IMG/VR virus record: IMGVR_UViG_3300017773_000077
Coordinates: 1-31,443 of that record
Origin: a virus
Length of the DNA: 31,443 nt
Direction: 5' to 3' (one strand)
How positions within the stretch are numbered: the first letter of the stretch is position 1; every line of letters begins with the position of its first letter. The notes below the pieces were generated by a model. That model was not told the origin of the DNA and searched no databases. It was given only the letters and a program-made list of their open reading frames with translations. This document shows positions 17,975 to 25,998 of the stretch, piece after piece. Position numbers and translations under genes: made by a program.

Positions 17975-18982
17975 ATGGCACAGCCAACTAGCAGATCACA
18001 ATTTCAAGAATGGTGTTTAAGAAAACTGGGTAAGCCAGTTATAGAAATCAATGTCGACCAAGGACAAGTTGATGATCGTATTGATGAGGCGCTGTCATAC
18101 TACGCAGATTATCATTTTGATGGTGTTGAGAAAACTTATGTTAAGCATCGAGTATTAAATTCATATGTAGAGTTTGCAACGCTAGAAGAAGGCGACTTTG
18201 TAGTCGGTGAAGTAATCTCTGAGTACGAAGATAATACAACTGATGGTGCGACAGCAACAGCAACAGCAACTATTGTGGCAATCGATGTAACTAATAAAAG
18301 GGTATTCTTCAAAAGACCTTCATTTGGTGATTTTGATGCCACTAAATTTGTATCAAGCCCTGCATTTGCGGCAAAGGTTGGTGCCGCGGCCAGTAATCGT
18401 AGAGCAATAACTACTGCCTTTAAAGGCACTTATGAATTAAGATATATTGAGGTACCAGACAACATCATCGGTGCAATCAATGTATTTGCTCCAAACGGTA
18501 ATGTGTCTCTAGGTACCGGCATCTTTAATGCAAAATATCAGTTTGTATTACACAATCTGCATGACATTAATATGGGGCCTCTACTACACTTTCAGATGTC
18601 GATGCAACATTTACAGTTGATAGAAGAGTTGCTTGTCGGTGAAATTCCTTTAAGATACAATCGTCATATAAATCGAATTAATTTAGATGTAGACTGGGAT
18701 CTGATAGAAGTAGGAAGTTATATTGTAGTAGAAGCATATAATGTTGTAGATCCCAACACATACACAGATGTATGGAAAGATCGTTGGTTACAAAATTACG
18801 CAACTGCAAAAATCAAATATCAGTGGGGTTCAAATCTCACTAAGTTCAATGGTATGACACTGCCAGGCAATGTACAGTTCAATGGAGAACAAATTTTAAA
18901 CGATGCAAGAGAGGAGATTCAAAAGCTAGAGGAAGAAATTATCAATAGCTACTCTTTACCTGCAGTCGATATGATAGGATAG
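17975..18982 (+). CDS. 13: Neck protein gp13 (head completion)
   Basis: This 335-residue protein is the T4 gp13 family head-completion protein, which forms the neck with gp14 and lets the finished head join the tail. The N-terminus FQEWCLRKLGKPVIEINVDQ, followed by QVDDRIDEALSYYADYHFDG, is the family hallmark, and LHNLHDINMGPLLHFQMSMQ is also conserved. T4 gp13 is about 309 residues. Here residues about 67-149 look inserted: DFVVGEVISEYE, a TATATAT stretch, then VTNKRVFFKRPSFGDF. This reads like the VGExI...TATIV...V beta module found in phage structural proteins. The ATG at 17975 follows a TATAAATA late promoter at 17935-17942. The next gene starts 5 bases after its stop, so 13-17 probably form one late transcript. 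Confidence 0.93.
   Translation: MAQPTSRSQFQEWCLRKLGKPVIEINVDQGQVDDRIDEALSYYADYHFDGVEKTYVKHRVLNSYVEFATLEEGDFVVGEVISEYEDNTTDGATATATATIVAIDVTNKRVFFKRPSFGDFDATKFVSSPAFAAKVGAAASNRRAITTAFKGTYELRYIEVPDNIIGAINVFAPNGNVSLGTGIFNAKYQFVLHNLHDINMGPLLHFQMSMQHLQLIEELLVGEIPLRYNRHINRINLDVDWDLIEVGSYIVVEAYNVVDPNTYTDVWKDRWLQNYATAKIKYQWGSNLTKFNGMTLPGNVQFNGEQILNDAREEIQKLEEEIINSYSLPAVDMIG
18251..18268 (+). repeat. 6-bp microsatellite in gene 13 insert
   Basis: ACAGCA is repeated three times, encoding an alternating Thr-Ala run within the inserted segment of gp13. It is in frame, so copy number changes would not break the gene. Confidence 0.8.
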
Positions 18983-18986
18983 AACA

Positions 18987-20549
18987 GTGGCTAAAAACTA
19001 TTATTTTGAGAACTTCGATAACTCAATGGAGCAATCGCTCATTGAGGACTTGGTTATCGAGTCCATAAAAATCTATGGAGTTGATGCTTGGTATATACCT
19101 AGAACTCTTACAGGTAAAGATGATATTCTCAACGAAGATGATATATCAACATTTAAAAGTGCATTCATGGCAGAAATGTATGTTAAGAGTGTTGATGGAT
19201 TTGAGGGAGAAGGCGACTTCTTATCTAAGTTTGGTTTAGAGATTCGTGATTCTATTACGATGACAATTGCAAGAAGAACTTATGAGTCTGAAGTAGCATT
19301 GTATAATGATACAGTTAGACCTCTAGAAGGAGATTTGATATATCTACCCTTAAACAATAAGATATTTGAGATCCAACATGTGGAACATGAATCTATCTTT
19401 TATCAGATGGGTTCACTTCAGATGTATGATCTCAAAGCAGAACTATTTGAGTATAGCGGAGAAAGATTCTCTACTGGTCAATCATTCATCGATAACTTAT
19501 ATAAAGGTGTTAATACATTTAAAAGCTTGGTGGTTACTGATTACACATATATCGTTGATGCTGATAGCGTTCAGAACTTTCGTGTTAAGCTTTCTAGTTC
19601 CGATAGAGATGTGTTATCAACTAAACCATTAGAACTAGAAACTAATCAAGAGTACATATTTGATTTATCACACTCTTCGCTAACTGGTCATCTTTTCAAC
19701 TTTTATCCTGATGGAGACGGTGCTACAGAGTCTTTCTCGACAGCAGTAAGAACTGGAACAGCAGGTCAAGCAGGAGCAAACTTAAAACTTACTCCTACGG
19801 CTGTAGGTGATCACGACTATAGAAGTTTCAACGGAGCTACGAGAAGAAACTTGTTTGCATATAGTGAAGACCTAGTTGCTGGATTAGCGGCAGGCGTTTG
19901 GCAAGTTAAAGCATATAATCCTGGAGACGGTGCAGATTATCCTACAGATTATCCTACAGTGCAGTCGATAAGTCAAGCCGGTGTCGGTCTAAATGGCACA
20001 GCGACTCGAATTACATTCCCTGCTTCATCTAATACTGATGGAACAATATATCAACGAATCAATCATGATGCCGCTCTAACGCCTAGTCGTTATAAAGCAT
20101 CTATTTGGGTAAGAAATGCTTCGCCTGGTTTGAAAGCATATGTAGCAGTTAATCCAGTAAGGGCTTGGGAGACGGAGTCATTTCTTTTCGATATCGATAT
20201 ACCCGTAAGTAGTGACTGGCAAAGAATTAGTATTCAATTAACTTTCCCTGGTCAAGCTAAAACACCTGTGTTAGCAATTCAGAATACTACTGGTGCCGCG
20301 GGAGCATCAGTAGAAGTTTGGGGAGCCCAATTCGAAGAACGCACCCTTGCGACTATTGGTGATCCTGCTTCAGTATATCAAAAAGTTGAACAGAACTATA
20401 ATGCTAACACAGCGAATGCTATCGGAAGTGTTATGAGAGTCGTTCAACCAGTTTCTGATGCTCTAGCAGATAATGATGCAATAGAATCTTTTGGCGATAA
20501 TCTAATAGATTTCACTAACGCTAACCCATTTGGAGATATGGACTTCTAA
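18987..20549 (+). CDS. 14: Neck protein gp14 with large inserted binding modules
   Basis: This is the T4 gp14 neck protein, the partner of gp13 in head completion. The start is GTG at 18987 with TAGGAT 6 bases upstream. Residues 1-185 are the conserved part (NSMEQSLIEDLVIESIKIYG, AWYIPRTL, FLSKFGLEIRD, LEGDLIYLPLNNKIFEI), and the C-terminal AIESFGDNLIDFTNANPFGD is the usual gp14 end. The protein is 520 residues against about 256 in T4. The extra length lies between: about 186-285 resembles the cupredoxin-like module of marine phages (YIFDLSHSSLTGHLFNF; RTGTAGQAGANLKLTP) with its metal-binding Cys/His segment lost. About 286-460 is a carbohydrate-binding-type jelly roll (RRNLFAYSEDL ... GTIYQRINH ... 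YKASIWVRN ... VEVWGAQFEE). The stop overlaps the gene 15 start (TAATG). Confidence 0.92.
   Translation: MAKNYYFENFDNSMEQSLIEDLVIESIKIYGVDAWYIPRTLTGKDDILNEDDISTFKSAFMAEMYVKSVDGFEGEGDFLSKFGLEIRDSITMTIARRTYESEVALYNDTVRPLEGDLIYLPLNNKIFEIQHVEHESIFYQMGSLQMYDLKAELFEYSGERFSTGQSFIDNLYKGVNTFKSLVVTDYTYIVDADSVQNFRVKLSSSDRDVLSTKPLELETNQEYIFDLSHSSLTGHLFNFYPDGDGATESFSTAVRTGTAGQAGANLKLTPTAVGDHDYRSFNGATRRNLFAYSEDLVAGLAAGVWQVKAYNPGDGADYPTDYPTVQSISQAGVGLNGTATRITFPASSNTDGTIYQRINHDAALTPSRYKASIWVRNASPGLKAYVAVNPVRAWETESFLFDIDIPVSSDWQRISIQLTFPGQAKTPVLAIQNTTGAAGASVEVWGAQFEERTLATIGDPASVYQKVEQNYNANTANAIGSVMRVVQPVSDALADNDAIESFGDNLIDFTNANPFGDMDF
19539..19841 (+). other. Degenerate cupredoxin-like module inside gene 14
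   Basis: Residues about 185-285 of gp14. The pattern LETNQEYIFDLSHSSLTGH, then NFYPDGDG, STAVRTGTAGQAGANLKLTP and a terminal HDYRSFNG follows the order of a beta module common in marine phage structural proteins. Those copies normally end in a YYCxxHxxM-like metal site, which is absent here. Assignment is by pattern memory only. Confidence 0.5.
19842..20366 (+). other. Carbohydrate-binding-type jelly-roll module inside gene 14
   Basis: Residues about 286-460 of gp14. The opening RRNLFAYSEDL, central TATRITFP, GTIYQRINH, YKASIWVRN and closing VEVWGAQFEERTLAT match the well-known phage tail module that runs from RNLLTYSE to VWGAQLEEG. This family is usually on tail or fibre proteins and is thought to bind glycans; here it sits in a neck protein. 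Ligand unknown. Confidence 0.7.
19933..19959 (+). repeat. 12-bp tandem duplication in gene 14 insert
   Basis: CAGATTATCCTA occurs twice in direct succession and is followed by CAG. It encodes the duplicated residues DYPTDYPT within the jelly-roll module, in frame. Confidence 0.85.
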
Positions 20550-21529
20550 TGTTTGGTAATCATTTTTATCACGAGTCTACGAGAAGATATGTTGCTGTAT
20601 TCGGCACACTCTTTAATGACATCGAAATAACAAGAAAGGATAACTCTACTCCTGCGGCTTCTATACAGAAGATAAAGGTGCCTATTAACTATGCTCCTAT
20701 GCAGAAGATTTTAGCTAAACTAGAGCAAGACCCTAATCTTAGATCACCTAGTGCTGTCACATTGCCTAGAATGTCGTTTGAAGTAACGGGAATGACTTAT
20801 AGTGCTGAAAGAAAGTTAACAAGTTTAACGAAACAAGTAAAGGGATCACCTTTATCAGATGGAAGAGTCAATACAATGTATACTCCTGCACCATACGATA
20901 TCGAGTTTCAGTTAAACATTATGACAAAATATAATGAAGATGGAATGAAAATAGTTGAACAGATACTACCTTTCTTCAAACCAGATTGTACTGTAAGTGT
21001 ACAAATGGTAGACGGACTAGGATATGTCGATATTCCTGTCGTATTGAACAGCGTATCTCAAGAAGATACTTATGAAGCAGATTTTCAGACAAGAAGAGCG
21101 TTGATTTGGACACTTAACTTCACGATGAAAGCATACTTCTTTGCTCCCACGCAAACTAAGAGACAGATTAAGTTTGTCGATGTTGATTTGTATCCTCAGT
21201 TGACAGTAGCTGATAATGGTGAGCAAATCGAAATAATTCCTGCTATTCCTACTGCAATGGCAAGCTTGGTAGCAGGAACAACTTACAGAATTTATGATCT
21301 AGGAACGGGATCGTCTACAGAGAATCAATCGAGATGGAATCTCTACCTCACAGGCGATGCAAACACAGGAAACACATATAGAGTTGGAGATCAATTTAAT
21401 GCTCCTGCAAATCCAGCTACAAATGCACCCGCTGGAGCAACAGCGACATTGAAGAGTCTAGACACGATAGACGAGAACGATAGCTGGAAAGCAATGACGA
21501 TAATATCAGACGGAGATGGAACAATATAA
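20549..21529 (+). CDS. 15: Tail sheath stabiliser / tail completion protein gp15
   Basis: This 326-residue protein is the T4 gp15 family, which caps the tail tube and sheath and connects the tail to the neck. Conserved stretches are MFGNHFYHESTRRYVAVFGT, NDIEITRKDN, KVPINYAPMQKILAKLEQDP and the block from LPRMSFEVTGMTYSAERKL. T4 gp15 is about 272 residues. The extra length is near the C-terminus: residues about 238-303 form a module (LVAGTTYRIYDLGTGSS ... SRWNLY ... YRVGDQF) that also occurs in the LRR protein and the minus-strand fibre-like protein. A short acidic tail (DTIDENDSWKAMTIISDGDG) follows and is probably the original gp15 end. The ATG overlaps the gene 14 stop. Confidence 0.92.
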   Translation: MFGNHFYHESTRRYVAVFGTLFNDIEITRKDNSTPAASIQKIKVPINYAPMQKILAKLEQDPNLRSPSAVTLPRMSFEVTGMTYSAERKLTSLTKQVKGSPLSDGRVNTMYTPAPYDIEFQLNIMTKYNEDGMKIVEQILPFFKPDCTVSVQMVDGLGYVDIPVVLNSVSQEDTYEADFQTRRALIWTLNFTMKAYFFAPTQTKRQIKFVDVDLYPQLTVADNGEQIEIIPAIPTAMASLVAGTTYRIYDLGTGSSTENQSRWNLYLTGDANTGNTYRVGDQFNAPANPATNAPAGATATLKSLDTIDENDSWKAMTIISDGDGTI

Positions 21530-21530
21530 T

Positions 21531-21944
21531 ATGAGTGATGAAATAGGTAAAAGTCTAGGACTTGAGCCTCTGAATGATGTAGTTGAAGGGAAAGTGATTG
21601 AAAGAACAGTAGTTCCCACTGACGACAAGATGGATAAAGATTATGAATATGCTAGAAGCAACTTCTACAATGTAATCGAATCTGGTACAGAGGCGTTAGA
21701 GCAAATGCTCGATGTAGCAAAAGCATCAGAGCATCCGAGAGCATATGAAGTCGTTTCGACTATCATGAAAACTCTTGTAGATGCCAATAAAGACTTGGTT
21801 AAAATGTCTACAGACAAATTAAAAGTAGAAAGTGAGTCAAATCCTGACTCGACTAAAGGTGTAACAACTAACAACAATTTGTTTGTTGGTTCGACAAACG
21901 AACTACAGCAGTTGTTGAAGGACATGAAAGAAAACGATGGTTAG
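21531..21944 (+). CDS. 16: Small terminase subunit gp16
   Basis: This is a 137-residue protein in the T4 gp16 position, directly before and overlapping the large terminase gene. In T4 the small subunit recognises DNA and regulates the ATPase and nuclease of gp17 during packaging. I chose ATG 21531 (MSDEIGKSLGLEPLNDVVEG), just after the gene 15 stop at 21527-21529. An in-frame ATG at 21516 would add five residues (MEQYN) and overlap gene 15. A GGAGA lies about 15 bases upstream of the chosen start, a rather long spacing, so the start is not certain. The middle (YEYARSNFYNVIESGTEALE) and the helix EHPRAYEVVSTIMKTLVDAN are typical of the helical core of this family. The C-terminus is NNLFVGSTNELQQLLKDM. 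Confidence 0.88.
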   Translation: MSDEIGKSLGLEPLNDVVEGKVIERTVVPTDDKMDKDYEYARSNFYNVIESGTEALEQMLDVAKASEHPRAYEVVSTIMKTLVDANKDLVKMSTDKLKVESESNPDSTKGVTTNNNLFVGSTNELQQLLKDMKENDG

Positions 21945-23559
21945 TATGCTAGATCGTGGCTATAACGGTAACATCAATCTAAAACGAAAGGGTACTCCCA
22001 TTGAGTTTAGTCAAGATATGGTTGGTGAGTTTATCAAATGTGCCCGTGATCCTATTTACTTTTCCGAAAAATATATTCAGATAGTTCATGTAGATAGGGG
22101 TTTGATACCTATTAAGCTATATGATTATCAAAAAGAAATTGTAGAAAAGATAACGAATAATAGACGAGTGACTGTTGTAACATCACGACAGGCAGGTAAA
22201 ACAACAACTGCGGTTGCTGTGATTCTACACTATGTAATCTTTAACGAACACAAGACTTGTGCATTACTTGCAAACAAAGGTGATGCCGCTCGTGAAATAC
22301 TTGATCGAATTAAGATTGCATATGAAGCATTACCCAAGTGGTTACAACAAGGTGTAATCGAATGGAACAAAGGTTCTGTTGAATTTGAGAACGGATGTAA
22401 GATCATCGCAGGCGCAACATCATCAAGTGCGATTCGTGGTAAATCGATTTCGTTCTTGTATATTGATGAGACCGCTTTCGTAGAGAACTGGGATGAGTTC
22501 TTTGCATCAGTGTTTCCAACGATTTCATCTGGTGAAACGACAAAGATGTTATATACATCAACACCAAATGGACTCAATCACTTCTATAAGACTTGTCAAG
22601 GCGCAAAAGAAGATACAAATGGTTTTGAGTATGTTGAAGTGCCATGGCAAAAAGTACCGGGTAGAGATAAGAAGTGGAAAGAAGAGACTCTTGCCGCAAT
22701 GGATTTCGATACTCAGAAGTTCAATCAAGAGTTTGAGTGTGCTTTTTTAGGTTCTTCGGGTACATTGATTGAAGGATCTAAACTCAAAACATTAGTAACA
22801 AAGACTCCTATATCAGAAACAACACTCATGAAAGTGTATGAAAGACCTGAACGAGGACATATTTACTGCTGTGTTGTTGATGTTTCAAGAGGTAAAGGAT
22901 TAGATTACTCGGCATTTCACATTATTGATGTGACAACTATGCCGTATAAACAGGTTTGTGTGTATAAAGACAACACAATAACACCTATTGACTATGCTCA
23001 AGTAATACATCGAAGCATTAAGAGTTATAATGATGCGTATGTATTAGTGGAAGTAAACGATATAGGTGAACAGGTAGCAGAAGTGCTACATTACGAATTT
23101 GAATGTGAAACTCTGATGTTCACTGAGTCTGCTGGTCGATCTGGTAAAAGAATATCGACAGGATTCTCAAAGAACTCAGATAAAGGTATAAGAACGACAA
23201 AATCAGTTAAAACTATTGGTTGTAATATGCTCAAAATGCTTATTGAGCAGGATCAACTGATTGTAAACGATTTTCAAACAGTTAATGAACTGTCTACATT
23301 TTCTCGTAGAGGTAATACTTATCAAGCGGAAGCTGGTAAACATGATGACTTGGCAATGGGCCTTGTACTCTTTGCCTGGATGTCAGATCAAGGATTTTTC
23401 AAAGAAATTACAGATATAAATACTGTAGATAAGTTACGGCAAAGAAATGAAGAAGAACTAATGGAAAGTTTATTGCCCATTGGATTTAATAACTATGAAA
23501 GTGACGAGCCTAGACAGGTAGTGAGTGTACCAGACGGAGACGATTCTTGGTTGCAGTAG
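21937..23559 (+). CDS. 17: Large terminase subunit gp17 (packaging ATPase/nuclease)
   Basis: This 540-residue protein is the DNA packaging motor and headful nuclease, acting at the portal. The Walker A motif is SRQAGKTT (residues 83-90), Walker B is FLYIDE (173-178) and the coupling motif is TSTP (207-210). The C-terminal RNase H-like nuclease has VVDVSRG (D315), VLVEVND (E372) and GKHDDLAMGL (D470 or D471), the three acidic positions expected of the family. T4 gp17 is 610 residues. The start ATG 21937 lies inside gene 16 (8-base overlap) and has GAAAG 6 bases upstream; a second in-frame ATG at 21946 would remove three residues. All catalytic residues are present and the gene appears intact. 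Confidence 0.97.
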   Translation: MVSMLDRGYNGNINLKRKGTPIEFSQDMVGEFIKCARDPIYFSEKYIQIVHVDRGLIPIKLYDYQKEIVEKITNNRRVTVVTSRQAGKTTTAVAVILHYVIFNEHKTCALLANKGDAAREILDRIKIAYEALPKWLQQGVIEWNKGSVEFENGCKIIAGATSSSAIRGKSISFLYIDETAFVENWDEFFASVFPTISSGETTKMLYTSTPNGLNHFYKTCQGAKEDTNGFEYVEVPWQKVPGRDKKWKEETLAAMDFDTQKFNQEFECAFLGSSGTLIEGSKLKTLVTKTPISETTLMKVYERPERGHIYCCVVDVSRGKGLDYSAFHIIDVTTMPYKQVCVYKDNTITPIDYAQVIHRSIKSYNDAYVLVEVNDIGEQVAEVLHYEFECETLMFTESAGRSGKRISTGFSKNSDKGIRTTKSVKTIGCNMLKMLIEQDQLIVNDFQTVNELSTFSRRGNTYQAEAGKHDDLAMGLVLFAWMSDQGFFKEITDINTVDKLRQRNEEELMESLLPIGFNNYESDEPRQVVSVPDGDDSWLQ

Positions 23560-23570
23560 ATCGCTATTAT

Positions 23571-23578
23571 TATAAATA
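23571..23578 (+). promoter_or_regulatory. Late promoter before gene 18
   Basis: Exact TATAAATA in the 70-base gap between 17 and 18, 51 bases before the gene 18 ATG. Confidence 0.8.
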
Positions 23579-23629
23579 TAGAAAATATAGAAGTTTATAA
23601 CTTACAAAATAAACAAGGAGAAATCAACA

Positions 23630-25966
23630 ATGGCTTTTCAAACAAGTCCAGGCATTAATGTCAGCGAAATCGACCTTACGAATGCTACTCCGGCAGTTGG
23701 AACTACTGAGGGTGCAATTGCAGGTGTATTTCGATGGGGTCCAGTAGGAGAAAGAGTACTTATCTCCTCTGAGCAACAACTAGTGGATCGATTCGGTGCA
23801 CCAGTTAAAATTTATAGCGGTTCGAACTATGAAAATACATGGTCTAACGTAGAAACTTTCTACACCGCGGCAAACTTCTTAGGATATAGCGATGCATTGT
23901 ATGTAACTCGTGTCGCAACATCCGGTCAAACTACAGCTTCTGAGTCAGATGAAGGATTCCAAGCTAAGTATCCAGGTCTTTTAGGTAACTCTTTGTCAGT
24001 ATCTTTCTGTTCTGGTGATGATCCAGGTGGTAACGATGTAGTTGGATTTTCACCAAGTAGTCTACAAACACCAGGCGTAATTACTGTTTCAGACAGTTCA
24101 AGAAATCAAGCATCTATTACTGGTTTGAGTGATGCATCAAGAGATGCCTTAACAAAAGGTACAAAAATAATTCTTAAAGATACTAATGATAATGTTCTAC
24201 AGAAAATGACATTATCAGCCAGCTCTCCTACCACAGAAGGTGGTGCTGTTGCTACAGATGCTACAGTTAAAGATTTCTTATCTGATACTCTACCTCCAGA
24301 TGCTTCAACAAGCGGTGTTGTTCTTCAGTCTGAAAGTGCTGATAGAGACGGTGATGCGAGTGGTGGCGAAAGTGTAGTAGATTTGGGAATAAATGGTAGT
24401 ATCATTAATATTCCGTCTCACGGTTTTACTAAGGGTCAAGCAGTTCAGTATAGTGCTGAAGCACAAGGTGTTGTTGGCGGTCTAGTAGACGGCAAAACAT
24501 ACTTTGTAATTCCTGTAACAGCTTCATCTGGTAAAGGATCAGACGGTAGTGAATTTACTACTGGTGGTTCTGTTACTGGAACTACTACAGGTGCTATTAA
24601 ACTAGCGGCAACACTTGAAGATGCCATGGCTCATACAGACGCATCGCCTAAGAATATTCAACTTACAGCGAGAGCAGGAACAACTTCGGTAGCTTCTAAG
24701 TTAAAGCCATTCACTTCTTTGAACGTAGTTGTTGATTTTGAAGAGAGATTCACAGGTATTATCTCTGATATTGACAGTAACGACTATGATGTTGAGTGGG
24801 GAGATGCTGATCTTTTTGATGCGGCACCTACTGCAAGTAGTATTCACATCGTAGTTAGAGACGAAGATGGCGATATTACTGGCACAGCAGGCTCAATTCT
24901 AGAAGTTTATGAGAATGTTTCAGAAAATCCTAGTTCCACTAAAACAGACGGCACCACAAATTATGCTAGAACCTTGTTAGAACAACAATCTAACTGGATT
25001 AAGATTTCAGATGCTAATATTGGTGGGACTGGATTTACAACAACTAGATCAGGTAACCCTTTAACCGGTGGTGCTGACGGTAACGATGAAGTTGCGGTTA
25101 CTATTGGTGAACTAGCGACTGGTTATGATCTATATGTAGATCCTGCTGATGTAGATATCTCTTTTGTACTTCAAGGTAAGGCTAAAAGTGATCACGTTTT
25201 AGCTAACTACATCATCGATAATATAGCTGAAGTTCGTAGAGATTGTGTAGCGTTTATTTCTCCAGCACTTGAAGATACTACAGTAGCCAATATAGTAGGT
25301 TTTGCTAACTCTGTTACTTCAAGTAGCTATGCTGTTGTAGATTCTGGCTACAAGTATCAGTATGACAAGTATAACGATGTGTACGCATACGTTCCTTTAA
25401 ATGGCGACATTGCAGGGCTTTGTGCTAGAACAGACGATCTAAGAGATCCTTGGTTCTCACCTGCAGGCTATCAGAGAGGTAATGTTAAGAATGTTGTTAA
25501 ATTACTAGTTAATCCTACCAAAGCAGAAAGAGATTTGCTCTACAAGAAGGGTGTTAACCCAGTAATTACACAACCAGGTCAGGGTACTGTATTGTTTGGA
25601 GATAAGACATTTACTGGTGTTACTAGTGCATTTGATCGTATCAATGTTCGTAGACTGTTTATTGTTCTTGAGAAAACAATCAGCCAATCTGCTAAATCGA
25701 CTCTATTCGAATTTAACGATGAGTTCACTAGAGCCCAGTTTGTAAACTTGGTTGAACCATTCTTGAGAGATGTGCAGGGTAGACGAGGCATCTATGACTT
25801 TAAAGTAATTTGTGACGAATCGAACAACGGTCAAAGCGTTATCGATGCTAACCAATTTGTTGGCGATATCTTTATCAAGCCAGCTCGCTCTATCAACTTC
25901 ATCCAGTTGAACTTTGTAGCTGTTAGATCAGGCGTAGAGTTCTCAGAGATCGTTGGTCAGGCTTAA
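23630..25966 (+). CDS. 18: Tail sheath protein gp18
   Basis: This is the contractile tail sheath subunit of the T4 gp18 family, 778 residues against 659 in T4. The N-terminus SPGINVSEIDLTNATPAVGT, followed by GAIAGVFRWGPVGE, is conserved. So is the C-terminal third (PTKAERDLLYKKGVNPV, FGDKT, RLFIVLEKTISQSAKSTLFE, DFKVICDESNN). Residues about 130-460 are the variable surface region, and within it about 258-335 form a module (HGFTKGQAVQYSAEAQG ... GGLVDGKTYFVIPV ... GAIKLAATLEDAM) related to modules in the LRR and minus-strand fibre-like proteins. A strong AAGGAG lies 9 bases before the ATG and a TATAAATA late promoter is at 23571-23578, fitting a highly expressed virion protein. Confidence 0.97.
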   Translation: MAFQTSPGINVSEIDLTNATPAVGTTEGAIAGVFRWGPVGERVLISSEQQLVDRFGAPVKIYSGSNYENTWSNVETFYTAANFLGYSDALYVTRVATSGQTTASESDEGFQAKYPGLLGNSLSVSFCSGDDPGGNDVVGFSPSSLQTPGVITVSDSSRNQASITGLSDASRDALTKGTKIILKDTNDNVLQKMTLSASSPTTEGGAVATDATVKDFLSDTLPPDASTSGVVLQSESADRDGDASGGESVVDLGINGSIINIPSHGFTKGQAVQYSAEAQGVVGGLVDGKTYFVIPVTASSGKGSDGSEFTTGGSVTGTTTGAIKLAATLEDAMAHTDASPKNIQLTARAGTTSVASKLKPFTSLNVVVDFEERFTGIISDIDSNDYDVEWGDADLFDAAPTASSIHIVVRDEDGDITGTAGSILEVYENVSENPSSTKTDGTTNYARTLLEQQSNWIKISDANIGGTGFTTTRSGNPLTGGADGNDEVAVTIGELATGYDLYVDPADVDISFVLQGKAKSDHVLANYIIDNIAEVRRDCVAFISPALEDTTVANIVGFANSVTSSSYAVVDSGYKYQYDKYNDVYAYVPLNGDIAGLCARTDDLRDPWFSPAGYQRGNVKNVVKLLVNPTKAERDLLYKKGVNPVITQPGQGTVLFGDKTFTGVTSAFDRINVRRLFIVLEKTISQSAKSTLFEFNDEFTRAQFVNLVEPFLRDVQGRRGIYDFKVICDESNNGQSVIDANQFVGDIFIKPARSINFIQLNFVAVRSGVEFSEIVGQA

Positions 25967-25972
25967 TAAATA
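25965..25972 (+). promoter_or_regulatory. Possible variant late promoter before gene 19
   Basis: AATAAATA, one mismatch from the TATAAATA octamer, beginning within the gene 18 stop codon and ending 26 bases before the gene 19 ATG. It is weaker evidence than the exact matches. Confidence 0.45.
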
Positions 25973-25998
25973 TATTAAATAACAAGGAGATATAAAAA

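Noticed and set aside
22230-22577. Minus-strand open frame of 115 residues inside the large terminase gene
   Set aside because: It is fully covered by the catalytic region of gene 17 on the + strand, which is strongly conserved.
23591-23603. AAGTT/AACTT inverted repeat in the gap between genes 17 and 18
   Set aside because: A 5-bp AT-rich stem with a 3-base loop is too weak for a terminator and expected by chance in this AT-rich gap.
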